From JBJENW01 sp051880395 (lineage in GTDB: Bacteria > Bacillota > Clostridia > Lachnospirales > Lachnospiraceae), in NCBI GenBank assembly GCA_051880395.1, contig JBJENW010000015.1, positions 1-28,254 of the forward strand: a stretch of DNA of 28,254 bases, read 5' to 3'. Below the pieces are notes generated by a model. The model was given only the letters and a program-made list of their open reading frames with translations. It was not told the origin of the DNA and did no database searches. Of the stretch, positions 1 through 8,588 are shown in pieces (position 1 is the stretch's first letter; the number at the start of each line of letters is the position of its first letter). Made by a program: the position numbers and the translations under genes.

Positions 1-3000
1 TATAAAACACTTATACAGATTTGTCTGCTGTCCCTTTAAAATCTCATAATTTTGTATAGCATTTAAAAAACTCTGCATTCCAGACATTGATTCAAATTCA
101 TTCAAATATAAACTGTAGGTATGTCCATCTTGCAATACCCTCTCTCTAACATTAGCAATTTTAGATGCAGACATCTTTCTTACAGCTAAAACAGGATTTT
201 TTTCTGATAAGACACCCTCTTCTGTCCATGTCATCTTAAGCCATGGTGGATTTCCCATTATTAAATCAAATCCACCATTATCAGCAAACACATCAGCAAA
301 TTCCAATTCCCAGTGCATAAATCTCTGCTCTTCTGCGATCTTTTCAACTAAATTTAACCTCCGTGCTGTATCTGTTCCCTTTGAGGTATCTCTTAAATCA
401 TCAAGACATACTACTCCCAAATCCTTAAACTGATTTTGAAATTCCAGAGCTAACTGGCTTCCCTCTACACTATATTCTATCTTACCATCCTCAGTTAAAT
501 TGACATTTCCGGAACTATCAAGAATACTCATCTGTCCAAGACCATTTGTCGTCGGTACAACGCCTTCTAAAATTAAAGACATCTCCATAAAATACACTTC
601 TCTTGGCGGTAACAAATCTGCCTGATCTATTGGCCAGAACCAAAGTGCACACCAATAGTCCATAGCAGCCTTCAATCTTGCATATGGACCAGCATTTTTC
701 ATATGTTCCGACTTAAAAAGTTTCTGATAGATTTCATCTTTTTCACGAATTGTAGTATGAGAACCCTGTTCTGTTTCCTCATGACCAAATATGCTAAGCG
801 GCTCAAATGTAGCCTTCTTCACTTTCTTCCTAAGTTCAACCGTCTCATCCCACAAGATGTCAATCGTGTCAGAAAGACGAAGCACTGTTTTAATATCATC
901 CTCATCAAACTTCTTTGTAAATTCTTTTCTCCAATCATTTATCTTTTTAATATTATCCGGTTCCAGCTTCTTTATAACCTTATCCGTATAATTTGCCATA
1001 CCAGGATCACCAAGAAGGAAATGATATACTCGATTGGCTACACCAACCTTCTTTCTTTTTTCTCCCGGCATAATCCGATCCGGTGCCTCTTTGTACCATG
1101 TACCATTTTCAAGTTTTGAAGTATAGTACACCTGTCTCCTGGCACCAATTAATGAATTACCACAGACAAGCTGTGTACCAAACCACGGCACATAAGCTCC
1201 TTTGTAAATCGTATTCAACCAAATGGACACCTCTCCCAATTCAACAGCAATCGGGTTTAAGTCCACACCATATACATTTCGATCTGCAATAAACATCTTA
1301 ACTTCCTGTAGTTTCTCAGATCTTTTGTCAAATGGAATCTGTTCTCCGAGTTCCTCCTGCTTTTTATTTAAATATGCCTCTGCCAACTGATTGATTGCTT
1401 CATTTAGGAATGCTGCGCTTCCCATGGCAGGCTCACAAATAGTCAGATGGAGAATTTCATCTGCTGTTTTATCCTTTAGTAACTCCTTTAATGCATATTT
1501 AACAAGGCACTTGGTAAGTACCTCTGGCGTATAATAAGAAGCAGACTTCTCTCTCTCTCTTCCGGCAAGACGATAAATAAATGTACCCGGTTCGTATTTT
1601 CTTAACTGGCCTTTCTTTTCTCCCTTCTCATACCGGACACGTTCATCTTCTTCGTAATTATCCAGTTCTCTTTCCGGTACAAAATATCCGACTTCAAGCT
1701 CGTTAAATTTATCTCCTTTCCGCTTTACTTCAAATAAAGTTTCCTCTGCAATAAACCCTCGATAACTAAGCAATGCCTCATATACCGCTCCCATTTGGTT
1801 GATTCCAAGTGCAGAATAGGAAATTCTGCCCCTACGTTCTTTTGCGTTCGCCGGTCTGGAAATACTCATTAAATCCACTATTTGAAGCATGGCACAGTTA
1901 CGCAGTCTTGCATTTGTAATCAGTTTGGTATATTCCGGATCAAAAATATGTGCTTTTAAGGCTTCCATCGTAAAAGCATCATGCATAGATTCCTTTTCCA
2001 TTTCGATTGCTTTCTTGTAATCGTCCAATTCTTCCGGATATCCATAATAAGTCATATGAAATAATTCTTTTAACGTATCATCAATATAGTATCCCTCTGC
2101 TACTACTTCGCTGGATTCTCTGACTCTCTCACATACATCCCTAAGTCCTTCAAGTGAATATCCCTGAACATAAGTCTGAGATTTCATTGGTGCATAACCG
2201 AGTTCCGGACGTGCCTCAATAAAAAGCATGAAAAGAAAACGATACATGTACCGCAGACACTCTACTGTGAGTTCCGCCGCATCTATCGGATGTTCACTTA
2301 AATTGATTCCCTGTCTTGTCTTCATATCATAAATTACTTCATTTCCGAGAATTTCTATACTCTCACGCAAAGCATATTTAAGAGCATCTGAAACGGCAGC
2401 ACTGTTCTTATGTGAATTTTCATCTAAATGATCAAGCACACAATTCCCATCCACCGGACATAAACTTTCTCTATGGAGCAATACCGTCATTGCCATAAAT
2501 GCAGATTCCTCATGACGACTGAAAATATCCTCCATCATAAACTGCAAATATCTCTTCTCATTCCATTTGTTTCTGTCAATTAAAGCAATCTGGTTAACTC
2601 CAAACAGAATAATAAACCTAGGTGCTTCCTCTCCTGCAAAAAATAATTTTGCAAGAATGTCATCGTTACATATATCTACCGAAGTTCCAGCTTGCTCTTC
2701 ATCATCACTTTTTGCAAATATTTTTCCCTGCAGAATGTCATCACCACGCTCACTTGCCACGCACAAAAATGTCCAAAGAAGCGGTGCTCCATTTGCTTTG
2801 GTTTCTTCATGATATACGGGCACTGAAATTCCATCTGTTACCTCGGCAACCACACTTTTTCTATTCTCATATCCCAACGCATGCAAATAAAGCTCTGCCA
2901 GCTCCTGCACGAAAGGTTTACTTGCATCCTCATTCCTTATATGTGCGTACCTGTCCCTAATACGATAATATTGTCTCGAAATGTCTCTTAATTTCTTCCA

Positions 3001-3141
3001 TGGAAGCTGTATTCCATCTTGCTTTTCTCTTTTCTTCCATTCCTTTATGGTATCATCGGCATTTTCTTTAAAAATAGATGTAAAGTAATGATTCGTATAG
3101 TATTCATTTTGATTGATAATTCCAACTAAATCCATTTCCAT
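1..3141 (-). CDS. drmMI: Eco57I-like N6-adenine DNA methyltransferase, probable DISARM DrmMI (partial, runs off the window)
   Basis: Reading from ATG at 3141 down to base 1, the frame stays open for 1047 codons with no stop, so the gene is cut at its 3' end by the window edge. It carries an SAM-binding motif I (CEPAMGSAAF, starting near residue 569) and the amino-methylase catalytic motif NPPW at residues 964-967, with several hundred residues before the first motif, as in large Eco57I-type or PglX-type methylases. It would methylate adenine in host DNA to mark self. The start lies one base after the drmD stop and a GGGGG ribosome binding site sits inside the drmD end, so the two are co-transcribed and probably translationally coupled. 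A second ATG two codons downstream is an alternative start. Methyltransferase class is clear; the DrmMI name rests on the DrmD neighbour and gene order. A BREX PglX-like or type IIG-like enzyme is the alternative. Confidence 0.8.
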   Translation of the reverse strand, partial: MEMDLVGIINQNEYYTNHYFTSIFKENADDTIKEWKKREKQDGIQLPWKKLRDISRQYYRIRDRYAHIRNEDASKPFVQELAELYLHALGYENRKSVVAEVTDGISVPVYHEETKANGAPLLWTFLCVASERGDDILQGKIFAKSDDEEQAGTSVDICNDDILAKLFFAGEEAPRFIILFGVNQIALIDRNKWNEKRYLQFMMEDIFSRHEESAFMAMTVLLHRESLCPVDGNCVLDHLDENSHKNSAAVSDALKYALRESIEILGNEVIYDMKTRQGINLSEHPIDAAELTVECLRYMYRFLFMLFIEARPELGYAPMKSQTYVQGYSLEGLRDVCERVRESSEVVAEGYYIDDTLKELFHMTYYGYPEELDDYKKAIEMEKESMHDAFTMEALKAHIFDPEYTKLITNARLRNCAMLQIVDLMSISRPANAKERRGRISYSALGINQMGAVYEALLSYRGFIAEETLFEVKRKGDKFNELEVGYFVPERELDNYEEDERVRYEKGEKKGQLRKYEPGTFIYRLAGREREKSASYYTPEVLTKCLVKYALKELLKDKTADEILHLTICEPAMGSAAFLNEAINQLAEAYLNKKQEELGEQIPFDKRSEKLQEVKMFIADRNVYGVDLNPIAVELGEVSIWLNTIYKGAYVPWFGTQLVCGNSLIGARRQVYYTSKLENGTWYKEAPDRIMPGEKRKKVGVANRVYHFLLGDPGMANYTDKVIKKLEPDNIKKINDWRKEFTKKFDEDDIKTVLRLSDTIDILWDETVELRKKVKKATFEPLSIFGHEETEQGSHTTIREKDEIYQKLFKSEHMKNAGPYARLKAAMDYWCALWFWPIDQADLLPPREVYFMEMSLILEGVVPTTNGLGQMSILDSSGNVNLTEDGKIEYSVEGSQLALEFQNQFKDLGVVCLDDLRDTSKGTDTARRLNLVEKIAEEQRFMHWELEFADVFADNGGFDLIMGNPPWLKMTWTEEGVLSEKNPVLAVRKMSASKIANVRERVLQDGHTYSLYLNEFESMSGMQSFLNAIQNYEILKGQQTNLYKCFI

Positions 3142-3142
3142 A

Positions 3143-5992
3143 TCAATGTACCCCCGTTACTGCTGCAATAATTCGAATATATGGATTTTCCTTTACTATC
3201 TCAAGAGTATCTCTTTCCCAATCCATAAAATTTTCAAATATTTTTTCTATTTCACGTTCTTTCTCGGATTTTCTTCTATCCATTCCGGCAATATTTAAGT
3301 CATAAATTGAAAGCTGTGCATCCTTATGTCGCTCTTCAAGTTCCATCAAACGTTCCATCTCATCATATATGTATGGCTCTGTCTTTTCCTTATAATCTGA
3401 GTACTTTTCCTCCATAACTTTCTTTGCCTGAAGTACAACATCCTGAAGTAAGCTCTGGCCATGTACTAACTGCTGGTCAGACACCAGTTGCTTATTTGGC
3501 TCTTTTGTATTCATATGTGTCTTTTGCATTACCTCATCCATTGTAAGAATCTTGACAAAATTATTTTCCTGATAAAAAACGCCAAACCATTCATCTACGA
3601 CAGTGGTTGATTTTCTGTTCGGAATCTGTCCTTCCACAAGGAAAATCATTTCATTGGTACTAAGTCCATTTGGCAATCCCAGTACCGGCACCTCGTTTCT
3701 CTTATAAAAGACACTAGCCTTATCTTCTATCCACTGAAATATCGGATGCAGTTTCCACAAATACTGTGTTGCAGGCCAGGCAGTCTCTGCCAGCTCATTC
3801 TGCATACATCTTTGCATATCCTTCATACAATACTCTTTATCTGGAGACAATCTTAAATAATCATCAGAAGGCATGGCTTCTGGCGGCATAAGCTTACTGA
3901 TCTTTCGTTTTACATTATCTGTAAGCTTGATTTCAATTCCTTTCGTTCCAGATAAATCCGCATATTTAATTTCTTCTGTATCTGTAAAGACGTCCAAGGC
4001 ATTCTTCACATAATCAAAATCTGAAAACAATGTTTCTTCATCGCTATACTCGACTTTTACATTTTGATCATCACCTAATCCCATTAGCATTTCTAAAGGA
4101 TCAAACTCAGCTTCTCCATCATCCAGAAGTTTACCAAATGCATCCGCTTTACCATTTTCAATTGCCTTTGCAGTTACTTCTTCCTCTTCTTCCTGATTAA
4201 ACTTTCCAAGGAGTACCGCCGGATCTCCAATATTTTTCAGTGCTTGTTCTTCCTTCTGAACGAGAATTTCCATAATACGTGCATCTCCCTTAATCTTGGG
4301 ATTCTCGCTATCTATGAGCATATATCTGATATCCGGTTGCTCTTTCTGACCATACCTGTCAATACGACCATTTCTCTGCTGAAATACCATAAGTGACCAC
4401 GGAATATCAAAATGAATCAATCTGTGAGACAAATAATGCAGATTGATTCCTTCCGATGCCACATCTGAGGCTACGATGACTCGAATCGGGGATTCTGCCC
4501 TACCAAATTCATCTACAATTCTTTGCAGTTCCTTATCACTCATTCCTCCATGCATAACTTCAAGTTGGTTCTCTCTTAACTGTAAATCTTTTTTCAAATT
4601 CTCAGCAAGATACCTCATAGTTTCAATTCTCTCCGTAAAAATTACCAACCTGTCATCCTTCTCTTTCGGAGTCCATCCATATTCTTTACTGCGTAATAAA
4701 TTCAGCAATGTTGTATATCTTGAAAAATCTGACGGTGTAATTTTCTCTAAAGCGTCCTTTAACTCCTGAAGCTTTGTAATATCCGGCATTTCTTTTTTTG
4801 TATATTTCTTTTCCAGTTTCTTAATGCGGGTATCTATACTTTTGATGCATGCAGCAGGACTAGAAAACAGGGATTTTTCCAGGCTTGTCTTGAACAAAAT
4901 ACCTTTTCCTCTTGTCTGTGACTGATCCATCTGAAGCTGCATATTTGCAAAAATATCATACGCATATTCTTCTTTTTTTGATGCTGGACATCGTTCTATT
5001 GTAATAACTCTTTCTTTAAAAGAACCTAATACCTGATTTTGAATGTCTTTCTTAAACCTACGAATTAATAAACCTTCAATATCTTCTTTCGTATAATTTT
5101 CTTCGTCTGCAATGGCTGTTGGATCAAGCATATTCATTAGTGAAGCAACAGACTGTCCCTTACCATCATGTGGTGTAGCAGTCAACATGATAAGAGTATC
5201 AGACCTATTCGCCAAAAGAGATGCTAACTTACTTCTTTGCGAGCTTCTATCTCCTCTTTTTGCCACATTATGTGCCTCATCAATCACAATAATGTCCCAC
5301 CAGGCATTTTCAAGATGTGTACGATATTCAAGGTCATTTTTCAACGTATCAATAGAAATTATCGTCTTATCATAATAAAAAAACGGATTATAATTGCTTG
5401 GAAGTTTTGCTCGTATACTCTGAATTTTTGCTGAGTCAAGTCGTACCAATGGAATTGTGAATCGGTTCCACATTTCTTTCTGGAACTGAGTCATCATACT
5501 CTTAACTGTGACCACAAGAATCCGCTTTCCTTTTCCGCGTACAATTAATTCAGACATTAAAATACCTGCCTCAAGCGTCTTACCAAGACCAACTGTATCG
5601 GCAATGAGAATCCTCTGTCTAGTCTTATTAAGAGCCATCTGGGCAGGCTCAAGCTGATAAGGCATCAGATCCATTGCTGCCTTATCTCCGATATGTATTT
5701 TATTATCTGTAGGTATTTTTTCTCTCCATTGACTTTCTATGTATACCTTAGACTTACGAAAGAAAGCAGAATCATCCGGAACAAGTTTTACATTAGCCGG
5801 ATTCACAACTTCAATACTTTTTTCAGCATCCACCATAAACATTGATTCATAATCTTTGACAAGCTGTGAAAGGCCAACCACATGCAATGTTTGATTGCCC
5901 AAACTGTTTATCTCTACTTTAGTTATCTTCCATTCTTCGCCCCTTACAATAATTCTCATACCAGGAGCATATTTTACTGCTGTATTTTCCAT
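3143..5992 (-). CDS. drmD: SNF2-family DNA helicase/translocase, probable DISARM DrmD
   Basis: This 949-residue protein has a complete SF2/SNF2 motor: motif I GLGKT at residues 135-139, DEAH at 238-241, TATPH at 271-275, motif V VASDVASEGINLH near 507-519, and motif VI with QQRNGRIDRYGQ near 538-549. The N-terminus (APGMRIIVRGEEWKITKVE, from residue 9) is a small beta-rich domain typical of the SNF2 helicases that sit beside large adenine methylases in class 1 DISARM. The C-terminal 400 residues are an acidic, charged accessory region. Such proteins use ATP to translocate on double-stranded DNA; in DISARM they help block incoming unmethylated phage DNA. The start is supported by an AAGGCGG-type ribosome binding site about 8 bases upstream. 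Helicase assignment is firm; assignment to DISARM is strong inference but not proven, as the core genes drmA, drmB and drmC are not in view. Confidence 0.85.
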   Translation of the reverse strand: MENTAVKYAPGMRIIVRGEEWKITKVEINSLGNQTLHVVGLSQLVKDYESMFMVDAEKSIEVVNPANVKLVPDDSAFFRKSKVYIESQWREKIPTDNKIHIGDKAAMDLMPYQLEPAQMALNKTRQRILIADTVGLGKTLEAGILMSELIVRGKGKRILVVTVKSMMTQFQKEMWNRFTIPLVRLDSAKIQSIRAKLPSNYNPFFYYDKTIISIDTLKNDLEYRTHLENAWWDIIVIDEAHNVAKRGDRSSQRSKLASLLANRSDTLIMLTATPHDGKGQSVASLMNMLDPTAIADEENYTKEDIEGLLIRRFKKDIQNQVLGSFKERVITIERCPASKKEEYAYDIFANMQLQMDQSQTRGKGILFKTSLEKSLFSSPAACIKSIDTRIKKLEKKYTKKEMPDITKLQELKDALEKITPSDFSRYTTLLNLLRSKEYGWTPKEKDDRLVIFTERIETMRYLAENLKKDLQLRENQLEVMHGGMSDKELQRIVDEFGRAESPIRVIVASDVASEGINLHYLSHRLIHFDIPWSLMVFQQRNGRIDRYGQKEQPDIRYMLIDSENPKIKGDARIMEILVQKEEQALKNIGDPAVLLGKFNQEEEEEVTAKAIENGKADAFGKLLDDGEAEFDPLEMLMGLGDDQNVKVEYSDEETLFSDFDYVKNALDVFTDTEEIKYADLSGTKGIEIKLTDNVKRKISKLMPPEAMPSDDYLRLSPDKEYCMKDMQRCMQNELAETAWPATQYLWKLHPIFQWIEDKASVFYKRNEVPVLGLPNGLSTNEMIFLVEGQIPNRKSTTVVDEWFGVFYQENNFVKILTMDEVMQKTHMNTKEPNKQLVSDQQLVHGQSLLQDVVLQAKKVMEEKYSDYKEKTEPYIYDEMERLMELEERHKDAQLSIYDLNIAGMDRRKSEKEREIEKIFENFMDWERDTLEIVKENPYIRIIAAVTGVH

Positions 5993-6548
5993 CTTTTTAC
6001 CGCCTTGTAGTGAGTTTTTCTATCCTTCTGTGTTTGTTTTCGAATTCTTTTCAAATCTAACGAGATCTCCATAATCACACTTATAATTATCTCATATTTG
6101 CGTAAGTTTACTAAGTGACGCATCTTCATCACTTCCCGTCTTAGCAAGCGTACTACTACTTATTCCAATCTGATTAATAAGATCTGTTTACACCTATATA
6201 ATCTACGAATTATTATAACACATTTTTTTAGATTAAGGGATAGAATATTTGATTTCTCAGATATTCATGTTGCTAGGTTCAAAGCAAATGTTAAATATAC
6301 ACTTATTACCTGTAGTTTCAGCATTTTCTTAGTTGGTGGCAGACTGTTTGGCAGCAATTGCACGAGCATTTATTACAAAGGGACAGCATATGTAACTTAG
6401 CATAAATGGAACAGGGGAGTATTCCACTTTTCTCCCCATGCTCCTTGTAACTTATCAACTTTATCAGTTCATTACAAAAATCTTAGATTTTTGTCTTGAC
6501 AACTGAAGCACTATAATCTCTTGATTTTGACAGTAGCTATCTGCAATA
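5993..6548. other. 556-bp intergenic region between the DISARM-like genes and the GTPase cluster
   Basis: No convincing gene is present. A TATAAT-like -10 element for minus-strand drmD transcription is at 6212-6217, but its -35 is poor. A 24-residue minus-strand reading frame (6329-6403, ending NARAIAAKQSATN) looks protein-like and could be a remnant of a lost gene or mobile element. A GGGGAG/CTCCCC hairpin lies at 6414-6437. A 9-bp AT-rich inverted repeat is listed separately at 6474-6494. The region separates two cassettes and is a natural junction within the island. Confidence 0.5.
6474..6494 (-). terminator. Candidate weak terminator after the GTPase gene
   Basis: Perfect 9-bp inverted repeat ACAAAAATC/GATTTTTGT around a 3-base loop, about 55 bases past the GTPase stop codon. 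In minus-strand RNA the second arm ends in GATTTTTGT, giving a short U run within an AT-rich stem. The stem is weak, so it may instead be an operator or a chance repeat. Confidence 0.35.
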
Positions 6549-7682
6549 TTATTTCTTTCTCAACTTATCCTTAAAAATATTCTGCAATTTTTCTTGAACT
6601 GCCTTTGTTTCAAGAGCATTTTCATTAATTTCGCCATTAGCGATCATTTTCATAATCGCAATATAAGACTCCCCTAATGCTGTAGTAAGAATGGATGCTG
6701 TTGCTCCGCTGATACTTCCTCCTACTGCAGTTCCGACACCAGGAACCATTTTTAATAAATTAGAGACAATGGTTCTTCCTGCAAATGTAGCTCCCGCCGT
6801 TCCTGCTAAAGATGTCACGATTGACTTTAGTAAATTTTCCGATACGGTAATACCAAAAATAGCTGTAATTCCAGCCAGCATTGCAAGTTGTGTTGGTACA
6901 AGTGCCAGTGCATCAGAAAATGGTAACGGTATGTATCCTTCTCCAAAGCTTGCTACTGCAGTTGTTACCACAAGCGTTTGTGCTTTTTCACATTTTAATT
7001 CAACAGATGCCTTTTGCGCATTGCACCATGCTTTTTGCGCTGATTCAGGAACGATCTGTGCTGTAACCTCAACCAATGTATCTACACCAAAAGCTTTCTT
7101 CGGAATCTCATCTTCATCACAATCCTCTGGATTTTCGCTTTGTGCAAGAACAATCACTTTATTTTTAACTTTCAAGTCCGGATAATCCTTTTCAATTGCT
7201 CTTACCAATCTTTCGGAATGTTTTTTTCTATAAGATTTTGTAATAACCAGAACAACATCCACCTCTTCAGAAACACTATTAATATAATCCGCCTCGTATT
7301 GTTCCAACCGATCGCAATCGCTCGCTACGCAATACCACATTGCATGTATAAACCGATCCGGATCATTGCTTTTTTTACTATCCTGGCATACTTTCTTTAT
7401 CATTTCCAAAGATCGGTTCCGTTTCTCTTCATCCAATTCAAGACCGATCGTATCATATATTCTTAACGGAAAATCTTTTTTTTCATACCATTTCACGCTT
7501 CCTTCTTCTGTAACAGGTGTTCCAATACCCGTTTTTGCAATATCTTCTCTAAACGCTGCGTTGATTAACGTACTCTTTCCCACACCTGTTTTTCCAGCAA
7601 TGATTAGATTTGCATGCCCCATCTCCTTCATCTCCTGTTTGAATTTTTTTACAAACTCCTCAAAAAAATTTTTTTCCTCCAT
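6549..7682 (-). CDS. P-loop GTPase with hydrophobic DUF697-like C-terminal domain
   Basis: A 377-residue protein of the TRAFAC GTPase class. G1 is GKTGVGKST at residues 30-38, a G2-like threonine lies in TGIGTPVT near 51-58, and G3 is DTIG at 77-80. The G4 position reads ITKSYRKKH near 147-155: the expected TKxD aspartate is missing, so guanine specificity may be altered. Residues about 236-340 form a Gly/Ala-rich hydrophobic stretch like the DUF697/YcjF-type tails of Era-like GTPases, which associate with membranes. The gene ends an apparent operon whose upstream members encode Hsp70-like and HerA-like ATPases. The start has AGGGGGAG five bases upstream. It may couple nucleotide hydrolysis to membrane remodelling or to control of the system; the exact role is unknown. 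Confidence 0.85.
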   Translation of the reverse strand: MEEKNFFEEFVKKFKQEMKEMGHANLIIAGKTGVGKSTLINAAFREDIAKTGIGTPVTEEGSVKWYEKKDFPLRIYDTIGLELDEEKRNRSLEMIKKVCQDSKKSNDPDRFIHAMWYCVASDCDRLEQYEADYINSVSEEVDVVLVITKSYRKKHSERLVRAIEKDYPDLKVKNKVIVLAQSENPEDCDEDEIPKKAFGVDTLVEVTAQIVPESAQKAWCNAQKASVELKCEKAQTLVVTTAVASFGEGYIPLPFSDALALVPTQLAMLAGITAIFGITVSENLLKSIVTSLAGTAGATFAGRTIVSNLLKMVPGVGTAVGGSISGATASILTTALGESYIAIMKMIANGEINENALETKAVQEKLQNIFKDKLRKK

Positions 7683-7696
7683 GTTTTCTCCCCCTG

Positions 7697-7849
7697 TTAA
7701 CCATTGATCGTTTTTTTCTGTAATCTCTTGTAACTGATTTTTTCAGCTACTATGGACGGTAATTTGTAAAATGCCAAAATAACCCCCAGCATTAAAACGA
7801 TTTTTGAAATCAAACAAAAAAACTTACCCAACATACTTTTTTCTCTCAT
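7697..7849 (-). CDS. 50-residue single-pass membrane peptide
   Basis: The frame is open to an upstream ATG at 7882, but the ATG at 7849 (MREKSMLGKFF) is preferred because GGAGGAG lies seven bases before it. The resulting 50-residue peptide has a basic N-terminus, one hydrophobic segment of about 18 residues (FFCLISKIVLMLGVILAF, residues 10-27) and a basic C-terminal tail. It lies 14 bases upstream of the GTPase gene and looks co-transcribed and perhaps translationally coupled with it. No family was recognised. It could be a membrane anchor, regulator or toxin-like peptide for the GTPase. Confidence 0.6.
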   Translation of the reverse strand: MREKSMLGKFFCLISKIVLMLGVILAFYKLPSIVAEKISYKRLQKKTING

Positions 7850-8009
7850 AAGTCTTCTCCTCCTCTTTACGCAATTTATCAAAGTCTCTCATAGAAAATA
7901 CTGAATTCTCAAATTCCAATTCCGTCAAAATAACTTGCATACTTTTTCTAAAAATGCAATTATTGACAATTATCGAATTTGAAATCTTATAGCCTTTATG
8001 TGTATATCG
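7824..8009 (-). pseudogene. Possible small frame-disrupted gene, 61 open codons without a clear start
   Basis: Between the DUF6273 gene and the small membrane gene, one minus-strand frame is open from CGA at 8009 to a TAA at 7824. It reads like real protein: THKGYKISNSIIVNN, later MQVILTELEFENSVFSMRD, ending in a highly charged tail. It lacks a standard start at its beginning. An ATG at 8013 is in the frame one base off and runs into TAA after five codons; removing one A (8007) would join it to this frame. A GGGAGG ribosome binding site sits at 8032-8037, 18 bases before that ATG. The in-frame ATG at 7940 could start a 38-residue version. It overlaps the start of the next gene by 26 bases. 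It is either a decayed gene, a frameshifted one, or chance. Confidence 0.3.
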
Positions 8010-8041
8010 TCATTTACTTTTTGCTCAATAACCTCCCTTTA

Positions 8042-8572
8042 CTATTCTCTTATATACATGGCTGGGCGTACACTGACAGAAGTACCAATATTATAACTTT
8101 CAATTCCCCCACATCCATTAACAAATATAACTTGTGAAACACCGTCTAGTGTTCTTAGCCACCAACAAGAACTATGATTATTTGTTCTACTTCTATAACA
8201 ATCACTACATCCAATACCACTACAATTATGTGTAGAATAGGCTCCGCAGTTTGGTATTAATCCCATCTCCTGTCCAACTAAAAAATCAGCTTTACTCAAC
8301 AAAAAAACATCATCTTTTGTTTGGTTCGGTTCTTCTAAATAAACATTCACAACCTTTTTCTGTTCTTCTTCCGAAAACGCTTTTGAAAAGAAGTCCTGAT
8401 TCAAAAATTTTCGGATATCTGATTTATCCCACCTCCCACTCTTCTTGTCAAAAATTCGATCCATCAAGCCGTCTTCACACAAAACCAATGTCCCAAAATT
8501 TTCTTCTTTTAATACGATCCATCGAATCGGTTTTTCATTCCACTTACCAAACGTAATAATACGATTACTCAT
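8042..8572 (-). CDS. DUF6273-domain protein, C-type-lectin/FGE-like fold predicted
   Basis: The protein is 176 residues if started at ATG 8572 (MSNRIITFGKW), which has AGGAAGGAG nine bases upstream; a longer version from GTG at 8596 would overlap the Hsp70 stop codon and has no ribosome binding site. The opening ITFGKWNEKPIRWIVLKE, the central WWLRTLDG and the ending VSVRPAMYI are hallmarks of DUF6273, a domain seen mainly in Firmicutes and distantly like the sulfatase-modifying/C-type lectin fold. A Cys-rich stretch (NCGAYSTHNCSGIGCSDC) lies in the middle and may bind metal. No signal peptide is visible, so it is probably cytoplasmic. It follows the Hsp70 gene directly and may be a recognition subunit or variable partner of the system. 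Function is not known. Confidence 0.75.
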   Translation of the reverse strand: MSNRIITFGKWNEKPIRWIVLKEENFGTLVLCEDGLMDRIFDKKSGRWDKSDIRKFLNQDFFSKAFSEEEQKKVVNVYLEEPNQTKDDVFLLSKADFLVGQEMGLIPNCGAYSTHNCSGIGCSDCYRSRTNNHSSCWWLRTLDGVSQVIFVNGCGGIESYNIGTSVSVRPAMYIRE

Positions 8573-8588
8573 AACCTGACACTCCTTC

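Noticed and set aside
703..1292. Overlapping plus-strand open frames of 66-138 codons across the methyltransferase
   Set aside because: They are shadows of the continuous minus-strand frame and have no ribosome binding sites or domain-like sequence.
6496..6517. TTGACA followed by TATAAT on the plus strand near the GTPase end
   Set aside because: The spacer is only 10 bases, far from the 16-18 needed, and no plus-strand gene follows.
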